A stretch of 6,921 nt of DNA, taken from assembly GCA_031265025.1 (NCBI GenBank), contig JAISDF010000110.1:1-6921 (forward strand). Reading direction: 5' to 3'. The translations under genes and the position numbers were made by a program. The stretch is from Spirochaetaceae bacterium (GTDB taxonomy: Bacteria > Spirochaetota > Spirochaetia > Treponematales > Breznakiellaceae). Shown piece after piece: positions 1 to 6,399 of this stretch (the stretch's first letter is position 1; the number at the start of each line of letters is the position of its first letter). The notes beneath the pieces are model-generated. The model was not told the origin of the DNA, made no database searches, and saw nothing but the letters and a program-made list of their open reading frames with translations.

Positions 1-439
1 GGGCAAGCTCTTCCCCGGATATTTTCCGTCCGGGAAATTTCCCCCAGATTTCCCCGGCGGATATTTCAGGATACGCCGCCCCTGATTGGGCATGATATTC
101 CCGGACAGCCTGATGAAAAAAGGAGACAAGCTCAGCGCCGGAACTTGAGTCCGTGTATGCCCCGGCCAGGGCGTCAAGGCCGCGGCCCGGCCCGCCGCGG
201 TTTGCCGTTCCGCCTGAATCCTCAAGGCCGATATCCCCGGCGGCCGAACAAAAAAGCGTTCCATATAGATCAAAGAGCACCGCCCGTATGCCCGGCATAG
301 CAACGGCGGCGTTTCCGGCTGTGCCTGAAAAAATTCTCCCGGCAAAACGCGGGGGCAGAGCCGGAGGCGGGAGCGGATCAAGGGGCAGGGACTGTTCCCG
401 TATCAGGGCTATGCAGCGTTGTTTTTCAGCGCTAGTCAT
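1..439 (-). CDS. HAD-superfamily hydrolase, N-terminal part (runs off window edge)
   Basis: This is an open frame of 146 codons that starts with ATG at 439 and leaves the window at base 1 with no stop. HAD motif I is visible at residues 56-62 (FDLYGTL). D57 is the likely nucleophile that forms the aspartyl-phosphate or ester intermediate. The second position is Tyr (D-x-Y-G-T) rather than the Asp of many HAD phosphatases, as in 2-haloacid dehalogenase-like members. About 50 residues precede the motif and include a proline-rich stretch at 18-31, longer than in a minimal HAD; M48 is an alternative start. The cap domain and motifs II-IV lie mostly outside the window, so the substrate cannot be judged. 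The start overlaps the stop of the upstream glycosyltransferase by 8 bases, and the ribosome site is weak (GGGAT), so coupled translation is likely. The superfamily call is firm and any specific function is open. Confidence 0.8.
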   Translation of the reverse strand, partial: MTSAEKQRCIALIREQSLPLDPLPPPALPPRFAGRIFSGTAGNAAVAMPGIRAVLFDLYGTLFCSAAGDIGLEDSGGTANRGGPGRGLDALAGAYTDSSSGAELVSFFHQAVREYHAQSGAAYPEISAGEIWGKFPGRKISGEELA

Positions 440-1844
440 GGCCTATCCCAATAAGGGAGAGTTTGAGGGGATCAAGGTACAGTTCGAGCAGCACGCTTCT
501 CGAAAGTTTATGCACCACATCGGTCTCCATCACCCTGCGGTAGGTTTCCCGCAGGGAGGAGACTATTTTTTCCCGCCCGTAGGACGCAAGAATTTTTTCC
601 CTGTTGTACCGTATCAGCTCCCCGTCTTCTTCCCGGTGGGCAAACTGAGCGAGAAAGGGATTAATGTCAATAAGGTCCTGCCGCGCGGAACGGTTTGCCG
701 CGGCGGTCTGGATAATGCCGGTCTGAAGTTCCTCGTCAAGGCGGCCGAAATCAAAGCTGTCCCTTGAGGCAATATCATCGGAGAGCATCTTGGACAGGTA
801 AGGCGGAACCGCCAGGGAAAAGGAGCGGCAGGTGGTCTCAAGGGCCTTCTCCATCTTTTTTTTCAGCACCGGCTCGGGAAGGTACACCATGGGAACGGAA
901 AGCGCGTCATACAGGGAATTAAACGAAACGCCCGCTGTCTCAAAATCCCTGCATACATAATCAAGACGCCTTCCCATGACAGACCTGAAAGCGGTCCAGG
1001 GTTCGAGAAAAGAAAACCCGAAGCCTTCCTTGACCGAAGTGGTAATGACAGAAAGGGAACGGCTCACCAAGGCCGAAAAACTGCCGTTGACCCCGGCGTC
1101 GAATTCCACCGGCAGATTGAGGCTTTTGGCAAGGGTCTTCCAGTGAATGTAGGTTCCTTCATCTTTGCCGCTTGTCGGGGGCAGCGTAACGGCAAGGGTT
1201 CTCCCTTCGGGAATAAAACAGGAAAGCAAAAGCGCCTCGCCCAGATTCTTTCTCCTTATGGCCCGCACCGGATACAGGTACAGGTCCCGTTCCCATCCCG
1301 GTTCAACCTCAAGGGGAACTACCTCATTGGGTATGAGATGGAGGCCTTCGGACGAAAGCCCGGCACGGCGGAGAAAAGAATAGTCCCTGCTGTTAATCAC
1401 CCCGTAATGGCAGTTCTCGGGATAATCCCCCTGCCCTATATATACATCGGGCCTGAAATCCTCGGCGAGGTCGTGGTTCTGGAGAAGGAGCTTTATGCCC
1501 TGTTGGTTAAGTAAATGCAGGGCCGGCAAAAGCAGGGAATTCTTTTGTATAAGGGGATTGTGTACATGAACCACATCGGCGGGAGATCCCCAATGGGCTT
1601 CCATGACGCGGAGTATTTTTTCCGCGAGAAAGGAGGCGTCCTCGACCGAAGGAGCGGAAAGTTCGCGGCGGCTGTCATAGCGGAGTTCTTCCAGATTGAC
1701 CCGGGGAAAGGAAAATTCCTCCCCCCCTTCCCCGCTTATGACCAGAACCTCATCCCCCGCCTCTTCAAGGGCGGCGGCCTGATGACTCAGCACGCTTGTT
1801 ACCCCGCCCCGGTACAGATGGTAATGAATCAACGCTATACGCAC
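432..1844 (-). CDS. Glycosyltransferase, GT-B fold, family 4-like
   Basis: This gene probably transfers a sugar from an activated nucleotide donor, in the cytoplasm, to an acceptor I cannot identify. With the GTG start at 1844 it has 470 residues. The N-terminal Rossmann-like domain opens with VRIALIHYHLYRGGV; the glycine loop is at about 12-15 and HVHNP at 93-97. The donor-binding domain has PVRAIRRKN at 192-200, with basic residues suited to contact the diphosphate. It also has the E-x7-E motif EGFGFSFLE with E273 and E281. The last 140 or so residues form an extension I do not recognise. No signal peptide or membrane segment is seen. I chose GTG 1844 because GAGG lies about 11 bases upstream, because family members tend to begin at this motif, and because the predicted promoter leaves almost no leader for the in-frame TTG at 1883 (483 residues). 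It is co-transcribed with the downstream HAD gene, which hints at a transferase-phosphatase pair. Confidence 0.85.
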   Translation of the reverse strand: MRIALIHYHLYRGGVTSVLSHQAAALEEAGDEVLVISGEGGEEFSFPRVNLEELRYDSRRELSAPSVEDASFLAEKILRVMEAHWGSPADVVHVHNPLIQKNSLLLPALHLLNQQGIKLLLQNHDLAEDFRPDVYIGQGDYPENCHYGVINSRDYSFLRRAGLSSEGLHLIPNEVVPLEVEPGWERDLYLYPVRAIRRKNLGEALLLSCFIPEGRTLAVTLPPTSGKDEGTYIHWKTLAKSLNLPVEFDAGVNGSFSALVSRSLSVITTSVKEGFGFSFLEPWTAFRSVMGRRLDYVCRDFETAGVSFNSLYDALSVPMVYLPEPVLKKKMEKALETTCRSFSLAVPPYLSKMLSDDIASRDSFDFGRLDEELQTGIIQTAAANRSARQDLIDINPFLAQFAHREEDGELIRYNREKILASYGREKIVSSLRETYRRVMETDVVHKLSRSVLLELYLDPLKLSLIGIGHD

Positions 1845-1897
1845 CCCAAAACCCGCCTCAGACGGCCCGTGCCGCCGCTTCAATAGTTTCCATAATT

Positions 1898-1926
1898 ATT
1901 GTAACCCGCTGTTTCCCGCCGGACAA
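1898..1926 (-). promoter_or_regulatory. Sigma-70-like promoter of the glycosyltransferase-HAD operon
   Basis: Read on the minus strand, the -35 element is TTGTCC (1926-1921, 4 of 6 to TTGACA). After a 17-base spacer comes the -10 element TACAAT (1903-1898, 5 of 6 to TATAAT). Spacing is ideal and the site lies just upstream of the glycosyltransferase. A start about seven bases past the -10 would be near 1891, giving a leader of about 46 bases to the GTG at 1844. It is predicted from consensus only. Confidence 0.55.
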
Positions 1927-1938
1927 GCGGAATATACC

Positions 1939-1949
1939 TGAACCGTTCA
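1939..1949. promoter_or_regulatory. Short perfect palindrome, possible operator
   Basis: TGAACCGTTCA has two 5-base arms around one central base. It lies 12 bases upstream of the glycosyltransferase -35 box and in the shared divergent region, so a regulator bound here could affect either gene. It resembles half of a Gram-positive SOS box (GAAC...GTTC), but the arms are 1 base apart instead of 4, so I do not call it LexA. A palindrome this short can arise by chance. Confidence 0.2.
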
Positions 1950-1974
1950 CTTTTTTGTTTTTCCCCTTGCGTAT

Positions 1975-1990
1975 CCTCTCTATATGGTGT
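1975..1990. promoter_or_regulatory. Candidate NrdR box upstream of nrdJ
   Basis: CCTCTCTATATGGTGT matches 12 of 16 positions of the NrdR operator consensus ACACTATATATAGTGT as I remember it. NrdR is the zinc-ribbon/ATP-cone repressor of bacterial ribonucleotide reductase genes and normally binds paired boxes about three helical turns apart. A weaker partner (9 of 16, containing TATAGTG) sits at 2009-2024, 34 bases start to start, slightly wider than the usual 31-32. The position, 166 bases ahead of the nrdJ start, is reasonable. Whether this genome encodes NrdR cannot be seen here. Confidence 0.4.
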
Positions 1991-2008
1991 ATGGTATGTA
2001 GGTGTCCC

Positions 2009-2024
2009 GCTACAGGTATAGTGA
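2009..2024 (+). promoter_or_regulatory. Possible nrdJ -10 element overlapping a weak second NrdR-like box
   Basis: TATAGT at 2017-2022 matches TATAAT at 5 of 6 positions and lies inside the weaker NrdR-like sequence. No good -35 stands 16-18 bases upstream. A rival promoter is TTGCGT (1968-1973) with TATGGT (1990-1995) at 16-base spacing, which overlaps the last base of the better NrdR-like box. With either, the nrdJ transcript would have a leader of about 125-155 bases. Both readings are weak. Confidence 0.25.
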
Positions 2025-2032
2025 TCTGGGAG

Positions 2033-2070
2033 GGGAATGATTCCCTGGCAATTTCGCGTTGCCAGGGAAT
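2033..2070 (+). repeat. Perfect 12-bp inverted repeat with a competing upstream hairpin in the nrdJ leader
   Basis: ATTCCCTGGCAA (2040-2051) and TTGCCAGGGAAT (2059-2070) are exact reverse complements around the 7-base loop TTTCGCG. This makes a strong stem in RNA and also a dyad in DNA. GGGAAT at 2033-2038 can instead pair with ATTCCC at 2040-2045, so the first arm has two mutually exclusive partners. No T-run follows on either strand, so it is not a standard intrinsic terminator. It lies 86 bases ahead of the nrdJ start. It could be a leader RNA structure or a protein operator. Confidence 0.6.
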
Positions 2071-2148
2071 TTCCGGTTGTACATTTGTCAAACAACGAAT
2101 TTTTCGCTGCCCGGCAAGCTCAGTCCGGGAAATATAAAAAACCGGAGG
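2070..2148 (+). promoter_or_regulatory. Possible ribosome-site-sequestering helix in the nrdJ leader
   Basis: TCCGGTT (2072-2078) is complementary to AACCGGA (2140-2146). Two G-U pairs could extend the helix to 2070/2148, which would bury the Shine-Dalgarno sequence GGAGGGG (2144-2150). The enclosed loop contains a further small hairpin, CCCGG (2110-2114) with CCGGG (2125-2129). Together with the hairpin at 2040-2070 this would give a multi-stem leader able to control translation of nrdJ. This is hand pairing without energy calculation. Confidence 0.3.
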
Positions 2149-2158
2149 GGTCAAGGTG
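2144..2158 (+). promoter_or_regulatory. Ribosome binding site and GTG start of nrdJ
   Basis: GGAGGGG (2144-2150) stands 5 bases before GTG at 2156. This strong site decides the start: the first residues, MKIERLFTREGEGPY, fit the beginning of this reductase family. No ATG in frame offers a better choice nearby. Confidence 0.75.
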
Positions 2159-5100
2159 AAAATCGAACGGCTGTTTACCAGGGAAGGGGAAGGCCCGTAT
2201 AAGGATATACGTTGGGAAAAACGAAAGAGTGAAATCCGCAATCCTGACGGAAAAGTCATATTTTCCGAGGAAAGCGCCGTCGCGCCGGCTTTCTGGAGCC
2301 AGATAGCTGTCGATATTCTGGCCCAAAAGTACTTTCGCAAGGCCGGAGTGCCCGCGGACAGGATCTATGCCTGGAAGGAATGGGCCGGTTCAGGAGAAAA
2401 TGGCGGGGCTGACAAGAAAAACGGGGAAAAGGGCGGCAAAAAGCCCGCTGACCCCGGAGAAAAGCTCCCCGAAGACGGGGCCGAACATGACGCCCGGCAG
2501 GTTTTTCACCGTTTGGCCTATACATGGATGGATTGGGGCAGGTTGAACGGTTACTTTGACGGCGAGGAAGACGCCAAAGCCTTTTACGATGAAATCTGCT
2601 ATATGCTGGCCCACCAAATGGGCGCCCCCAACAGTCCCCAGTGGTTTAATACCGGCCTGTACGCGGTCTACGGCATAGACGGCCCGGCCCAGGGGCATTA
2701 CTATTTTGACCCCGCCAAGGGCGAACTGGTAAAATCAGATTCGTCGTACAAGCGGCCCCAGCCCCACGCCTGCTTCATTCTTTCTATAGAAGATGATCTT
2801 GTAAATGAAGGGGGCATCATGGACCTGGTAACCCGTGAGGCCAGGCTCTTCAAATATGGTTCAGGTACAGGGTCGAATTTTTCCCGCATCAGGGCGCTGA
2901 ATGAAAGGCTTTCAGGCGGAGGGGTTTCATCGGGGCTCCTTTCATTCCTCAAAATCGGGGACCGTTCGGCCTCGGCGATCAAGTCCGGGGGAACTACCAG
3001 GCGGGCGGCCAAGATGGTCACCCTTGACGCCGACCATCCTGATGTTGAAAAATACATAGCCTGGAAAGCCGAAGAAGAACACAAGGTAGCCTCCATGGTT
3101 ACCGGATCGGAAGTTGTGCGGAAAAACCTCGACGCCATCAAGCGGGCCGTTTCCTCGTTCAGGGGTCCTGACGCCGACCGCTTTAACGCCCGGATGAATC
3201 ATGAACTGGCAAAGACGCTTCGGGACGCTCTCGGCGACTGTATCCCGCCGGCCTATATCTACCAGCTTCTCCGCCGCGTGGAACAGGGCGATGACGCGGT
3301 TGACCCCGCGGTGTTTTCCACCGCCTGGGATGACGAAGCGTATAACACCGTCTCGGGCCAGTCCTCCAACAACAGCCTCAGAGTTACCGATGAATTTATA
3401 CAGGCCGTGCTTGACAATACCGGCTGGAAACTTAAAGACCGCATAAACGGGACTGAATATAAAACCGTCAAGGCCCGCGCGCTCTGGGACCAGGTCGCCC
3501 GTTCCGCCTGGCAGTGCGCCGACCCCGGCCTCCAGTACCACACCACCATCAACGACTGGCATACCTGTCCGGCGGGCGGCGAGATACGGGCTTCCAATCC
3601 CTGTTCCGAATATATGTTCCTTGACGATACGGCCTGTAATCTCGCCTCGGTTAATCTCTCCGCCTTTTATGACCGCGAACGGGGCGTTTTTAATATAGAC
3701 GCGTACCGCCACGCTGTCCGGGTCTGGACCACCGTGCTGGAAATTTCAGTGGTCATGGCCCAGTTTCCGGCCCCGAAAATCGCCGAACTTTCCTATGAAT
3801 ACCGCACCCTTGGCCTGGGCTATGCCAATCTTGGCACCCTGCTTATGGTCATGGGCCTTGCCTATGATTCTGAAGAAGGCCGGGCCGTGGCAGGCGCCCT
3901 TTCGTCCATACTCACCGGCGAAGCCTATGCCCAGTCCGCCCGCATGGCAGGGGCCATGGGTCCCTTTGTCCGTTATGCCGAAAACAGGGACAGCATGCTC
4001 GCCGTTATACGAAACCACCGCCGGGCGGCTTTCCACGCCGCCGGGACTGAATACGAGGGGCTTCATACCGCGCCCAAGGGCATAGACCCCGAATACTGTC
4101 CGCCCGCTCTTCTTGACGCCGCCCGGAAGGTCTGGGACGAGGCACTGGAACTGGGGATGGCCTGCGGTTTCAGAAACGCGCAGGTCAGCGCCATAGCCCC
4201 CACAGGAACCATAGGGCTTCTCATGGACTGCGACACCACCGGCGTTGAACCGGACTTTGCCCTGGTCAAATTCAAAAAACTCGCCGGAGGCGGCTACTTC
4301 AAAATCATCAACCAGTCTGTTCCGCCCGCTCTCAAAACCCTGGGTTATTCTGAAGACGAAATTGCCGGCATCATCGCCTATGCCACAGGCCGCAAGACCC
4401 TGAAGGACGCCCCCGGCATTTCCCTTGAATCTCTCGCGGACAGGGGCTTTACCAAGGCGGCGCTGGACGCTGTCGAGGCAACCCTGGAAAACGCCATGAG
4501 CCTTGAGGGAGTGTTCAGCCCCTGGATACTGGGCAGGGACCTTATGGAAAAACATTTCCGTATTCCCGAGGCGACCTGGTCTCTTCCCGGTTTCAGCCTC
4601 CTCAAGCATCTGGGTTACAGCGGCGATGACATAGCCGCCGCCGAGCTGTACGCCTGCGGAACCATGGGGCTCGAAGGCGCCCCCTTCCTCAAGGCCGAAC
4701 ATCTTCCGGTCTTTGACACCGCCACCCCGTCAGGAAAAAACGGCCGGCGTTCCATACCCTGGCCCGCCCATATAGGCATGATGGCGGCGGCACAGCCCTT
4801 TGTCTCAGGGGCCATTTCCAAGACCATCAATATGCCCAACAGCGCCACCTACGAAGATGTAAAGGGCGCCTATATGCTGGCCTGGAAGAGCGCTCTCAAG
4901 GCGGTCGCCCTGTACCGGGACGGTTCAAAACTCTCCCAGCCCCTCTCGTCCTTTGCCCCCGGCATGGACCCCCTTGCGGACACCATACTCCAGGTACAGC
5001 GGGACATGAACGCCGCTTCCCAGCCTCTTGAGCTTCCCCCCGGAAAGAACAAGCTCAGGGGCATAAGGCTCCCCCTGCCAAACAGACGCGCCGGGTATAC

Positions 5101-5743
5101 CCAAAAGGCGAAAATAGGCGGCCACTCGATATTCATACGCACCGGCGAATACGACGACGGATCGTTAGGCGAAATCTTCCTCGACATGCACAAGGAAGGC
5201 GCGGCGTTCAGGAGCCTCCTCAACAGCTTTGCCATTGCCGTTTCGCTGGGTCTCCAGTACGGAGTCCCCCTCGAAGAATACGTGGACGCCTTTACGTTCA
5301 GCCGCTTTGAACCCAACGGCATGGTCCAGGGCCACGATTATGTAAAGATGTCCACCAGCGTCATTGATTATATATTCAGGGATCTGGCCATAAGCTACCT
5401 CAAGAGAACCGAACTCGGCCAGGTAAGGCCCGAAGACCTCCTTGCCACCGGAACCAAATCCGAAGAGTCCCCGCAGAAAAACGCCCGCGCCAGGGGAAAG
5501 TCCAGCGCCGGCTTCAAGCCCCACGACTGTGAAAACGCCGGGTCCCGGGCCGGGGAGAAAAAAGCGGAGACAGAACTCCGTTCCCCTTCACGGGAAGACC
5601 AGGAACAGGCCGCCAGGATAGCCCAGGCGCGGGTTAAAGGCTATGAAGGAGACCCCTGCCCCGCCTGCGGTTCCTTCACCCTGGTCCGCAACGGAACCTG
5701 CATGAAGTGCGACACCTGCGGCGGAACCACCGGGTGCAGCTAG
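2156..5743 (+). CDS. nrdJ: Adenosylcobalamin-dependent (class II) ribonucleotide reductase
   Basis: This enzyme reduces ribonucleotides to deoxyribonucleotides using a radical from coenzyme B12, so it needs no oxygen and no NrdB subunit. It has 1,195 residues, within the long NrdJ type. Visible in order: the conserved block DARQVFHRLAYTW (112-124); APNSPQWFNTGLY (157-169); active-site C206 in PHACF; GSGTGSNFSRIR (235-246); GGTTRRAAKMV (278-288); finger-loop NPCSE with N481, radical C483 and E485; redox partner C494 in DTACNL; the phosphate-binding APTGTIG (681-687); and a TSCPD-type domain at about 970-1085. The tail has CPAC (1168-1171), CMKC (1182-1185), C1188 and C1194, fitting a zinc ribbon or thioredoxin-accessible redox arm. 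No ATP-cone is seen at the N-terminus. Two charged low-complexity linkers (about 77-110 and 1099-1150) look lineage-specific. It is transcribed alone, flanked by minus-strand genes. Confidence 0.97.
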   Translation: MKIERLFTREGEGPYKDIRWEKRKSEIRNPDGKVIFSEESAVAPAFWSQIAVDILAQKYFRKAGVPADRIYAWKEWAGSGENGGADKKNGEKGGKKPADPGEKLPEDGAEHDARQVFHRLAYTWMDWGRLNGYFDGEEDAKAFYDEICYMLAHQMGAPNSPQWFNTGLYAVYGIDGPAQGHYYFDPAKGELVKSDSSYKRPQPHACFILSIEDDLVNEGGIMDLVTREARLFKYGSGTGSNFSRIRALNERLSGGGVSSGLLSFLKIGDRSASAIKSGGTTRRAAKMVTLDADHPDVEKYIAWKAEEEHKVASMVTGSEVVRKNLDAIKRAVSSFRGPDADRFNARMNHELAKTLRDALGDCIPPAYIYQLLRRVEQGDDAVDPAVFSTAWDDEAYNTVSGQSSNNSLRVTDEFIQAVLDNTGWKLKDRINGTEYKTVKARALWDQVARSAWQCADPGLQYHTTINDWHTCPAGGEIRASNPCSEYMFLDDTACNLASVNLSAFYDRERGVFNIDAYRHAVRVWTTVLEISVVMAQFPAPKIAELSYEYRTLGLGYANLGTLLMVMGLAYDSEEGRAVAGALSSILTGEAYAQSARMAGAMGPFVRYAENRDSMLAVIRNHRRAAFHAAGTEYEGLHTAPKGIDPEYCPPALLDAARKVWDEALELGMACGFRNAQVSAIAPTGTIGLLMDCDTTGVEPDFALVKFKKLAGGGYFKIINQSVPPALKTLGYSEDEIAGIIAYATGRKTLKDAPGISLESLADRGFTKAALDAVEATLENAMSLEGVFSPWILGRDLMEKHFRIPEATWSLPGFSLLKHLGYSGDDIAAAELYACGTMGLEGAPFLKAEHLPVFDTATPSGKNGRRSIPWPAHIGMMAAAQPFVSGAISKTINMPNSATYEDVKGAYMLAWKSALKAVALYRDGSKLSQPLSSFAPGMDPLADTILQVQRDMNAASQPLELPPGKNKLRGIRLPLPNRRAGYTQKAKIGGHSIFIRTGEYDDGSLGEIFLDMHKEGAAFRSLLNSFAIAVSLGLQYGVPLEEYVDAFTFSRFEPNGMVQGHDYVKMSTSVIDYIFRDLAISYLKRTELGQVRPEDLLATGTKSEESPQKNARARGKSSAGFKPHDCENAGSRAGEKKAETELRSPSREDQEQAARIAQARVKGYEGDPCPACGSFTLVRNGTCMKCDTCGGTTGCS

Positions 5744-5877
5744 GCCTGAAAAAGGCATACGCGCGGGCTTCCGTCCCGGCCGGACGTTTCCGCCCGTGTC
5801 CCACCGGGACAAAAGAACGTAACAGTTTTGGCGAGAGCATGGCGCATAACTTTTCGGTTTCCAAACACCATCGGCTT
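5744..5877. terminator. Convergent spacer with GC-rich hairpins, possible bidirectional termination region
   Basis: This 134-base gap separates the 3' ends of nrdJ and msrA. A nested hairpin starts 18 bases after the nrdJ stop: the outer stem is 5762-5768 with 5792-5798 (one G-U) and the inner stem is CGTCC 5772-5776 with GGACG 5782-5786. An alternative stem pairs GTCCCGG (5773-5779) with CCGGGAC (5804-5810). No T-run follows on the plus strand. For msrA, read on the minus strand, TTTTT (5753-5749) follows the nested hairpin after 8 bases, which is suboptimal. No gene is seen in the gap. Confidence 0.35.
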
Positions 5878-6399
5878 TTAGTCCGAAACAGCCCCGGAGG
5901 CAAGTCTCTCCCTAAGTTTCGCAAAGGTCCGGCTCCCTATGTGGCAGTAACCGCCGGGGTTCTTGTCAAGGTATTTTTGGTGATACTCTTCGGCGGTATA
6001 ATAGTTTTGAAGAGGCAGCGCTTCCACAACAACAGGGTCACGGTACTCCCTTTGCAGGGCGGCCAGGGAGGCTTCTATGACAGGACGGTCTTCTCCTGCG
6101 CTATAGTACACTCCCGTACGATACTGGGTTCCATTGTCATGTCCCTGGCGGTTCAGCGTGGTCGGGTCTATGGCGAGATAAAAAAGTTCAAGCAGGGAAG
6201 AAAGGGAAATAACGGCGCTGTCATAATCAACCTTAACGGTTTCGGCATGCCCGGTGTCTTTTCGGCATACGTCCTCATAACTGGGGTTGGCGGTTCTGCC
6301 GTTGGCATAGCCCGCTTCGGTCTTTGCCACGCCGGGTATGTACGCAAGGTATTTTTCGGCCCCCCAGAAACAGCCGCCGGCAAGATAGATGGTCTTCAT
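5878..6399 (-). CDS. msrA: Peptide methionine (S)-S-oxide reductase MsrA
   Basis: MsrA reduces methionine-S-sulfoxide, in proteins or free, back to methionine. The 173 residues are typical of a single-domain cytoplasmic MsrA. The signature GGCFWGAE is at residues 8-15, with catalytic C10 and the substrate-binding Phe-Trp and E15. Further family blocks are YANGRTANPSYEDVC (31-45), TGHAE (49-53) and the NRQGHDNGTQYRTGVYY segment (83-99). GYCHI holds C152, the likely resolving cysteine. No signal peptide and no fused MsrB domain are present. The ATG at 6399 has AGGAG 8 bases upstream and overlaps the stop of the preceding gene by 4 bases (ATGA), so the two are translationally coupled in one operon. 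The call is secure. Confidence 0.97.
   Translation of the reverse strand: MKTIYLAGGCFWGAEKYLAYIPGVAKTEAGYANGRTANPSYEDVCRKDTGHAETVKVDYDSAVISLSSLLELFYLAIDPTTLNRQGHDNGTQYRTGVYYSAGEDRPVIEASLAALQREYRDPVVVEALPLQNYYTAEEYHQKYLDKNPGGYCHIGSRTFAKLRERLASGAVSD

Noticed and set aside
16..66. Repeated CGGATATTT at 16-24 and 58-66
   Set aside because: It is nine bases long and inside coding sequence, so it is expected by chance and from codon use.
153..767. Plus-strand open frame of 204 codons at the left edge
   Set aside because: It is antisense to the HAD gene and the end of the glycosyltransferase, with proline- and arginine-rich composition typical of shadow frames.
2084..2138. TTGTCA (2085-2090) and TATAAA (2133-2138) as an nrdJ promoter
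   Set aside because: The elements are 42 bases apart, far beyond the 16-18 needed, and a start there would remove the ribosome binding site from the transcript.
2010..2155. Cobalamin riboswitch ahead of the B12-dependent nrdJ
   Set aside because: AGGGAATTTCCGGTTG (2064-2079) loosely recalls part of the riboswitch core, but no B12 box or GCCACTG-like segment is present. B12 riboswitches normally repress the B12-independent reductase instead.
1858..2340. Minus-strand open frame of 160 codons across the nrdJ start and intergenic region
   Set aside because: It overlaps the nrdJ N-terminus and both candidate promoters, and its sequence shows no family features.
2942..4702. Long minus-strand open frames opposite nrdJ (256 and 318 codons)
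   Set aside because: They mirror the conserved nrdJ coding frame in GC-rich DNA, show no recognisable domain and have no separate ribosome sites of note.
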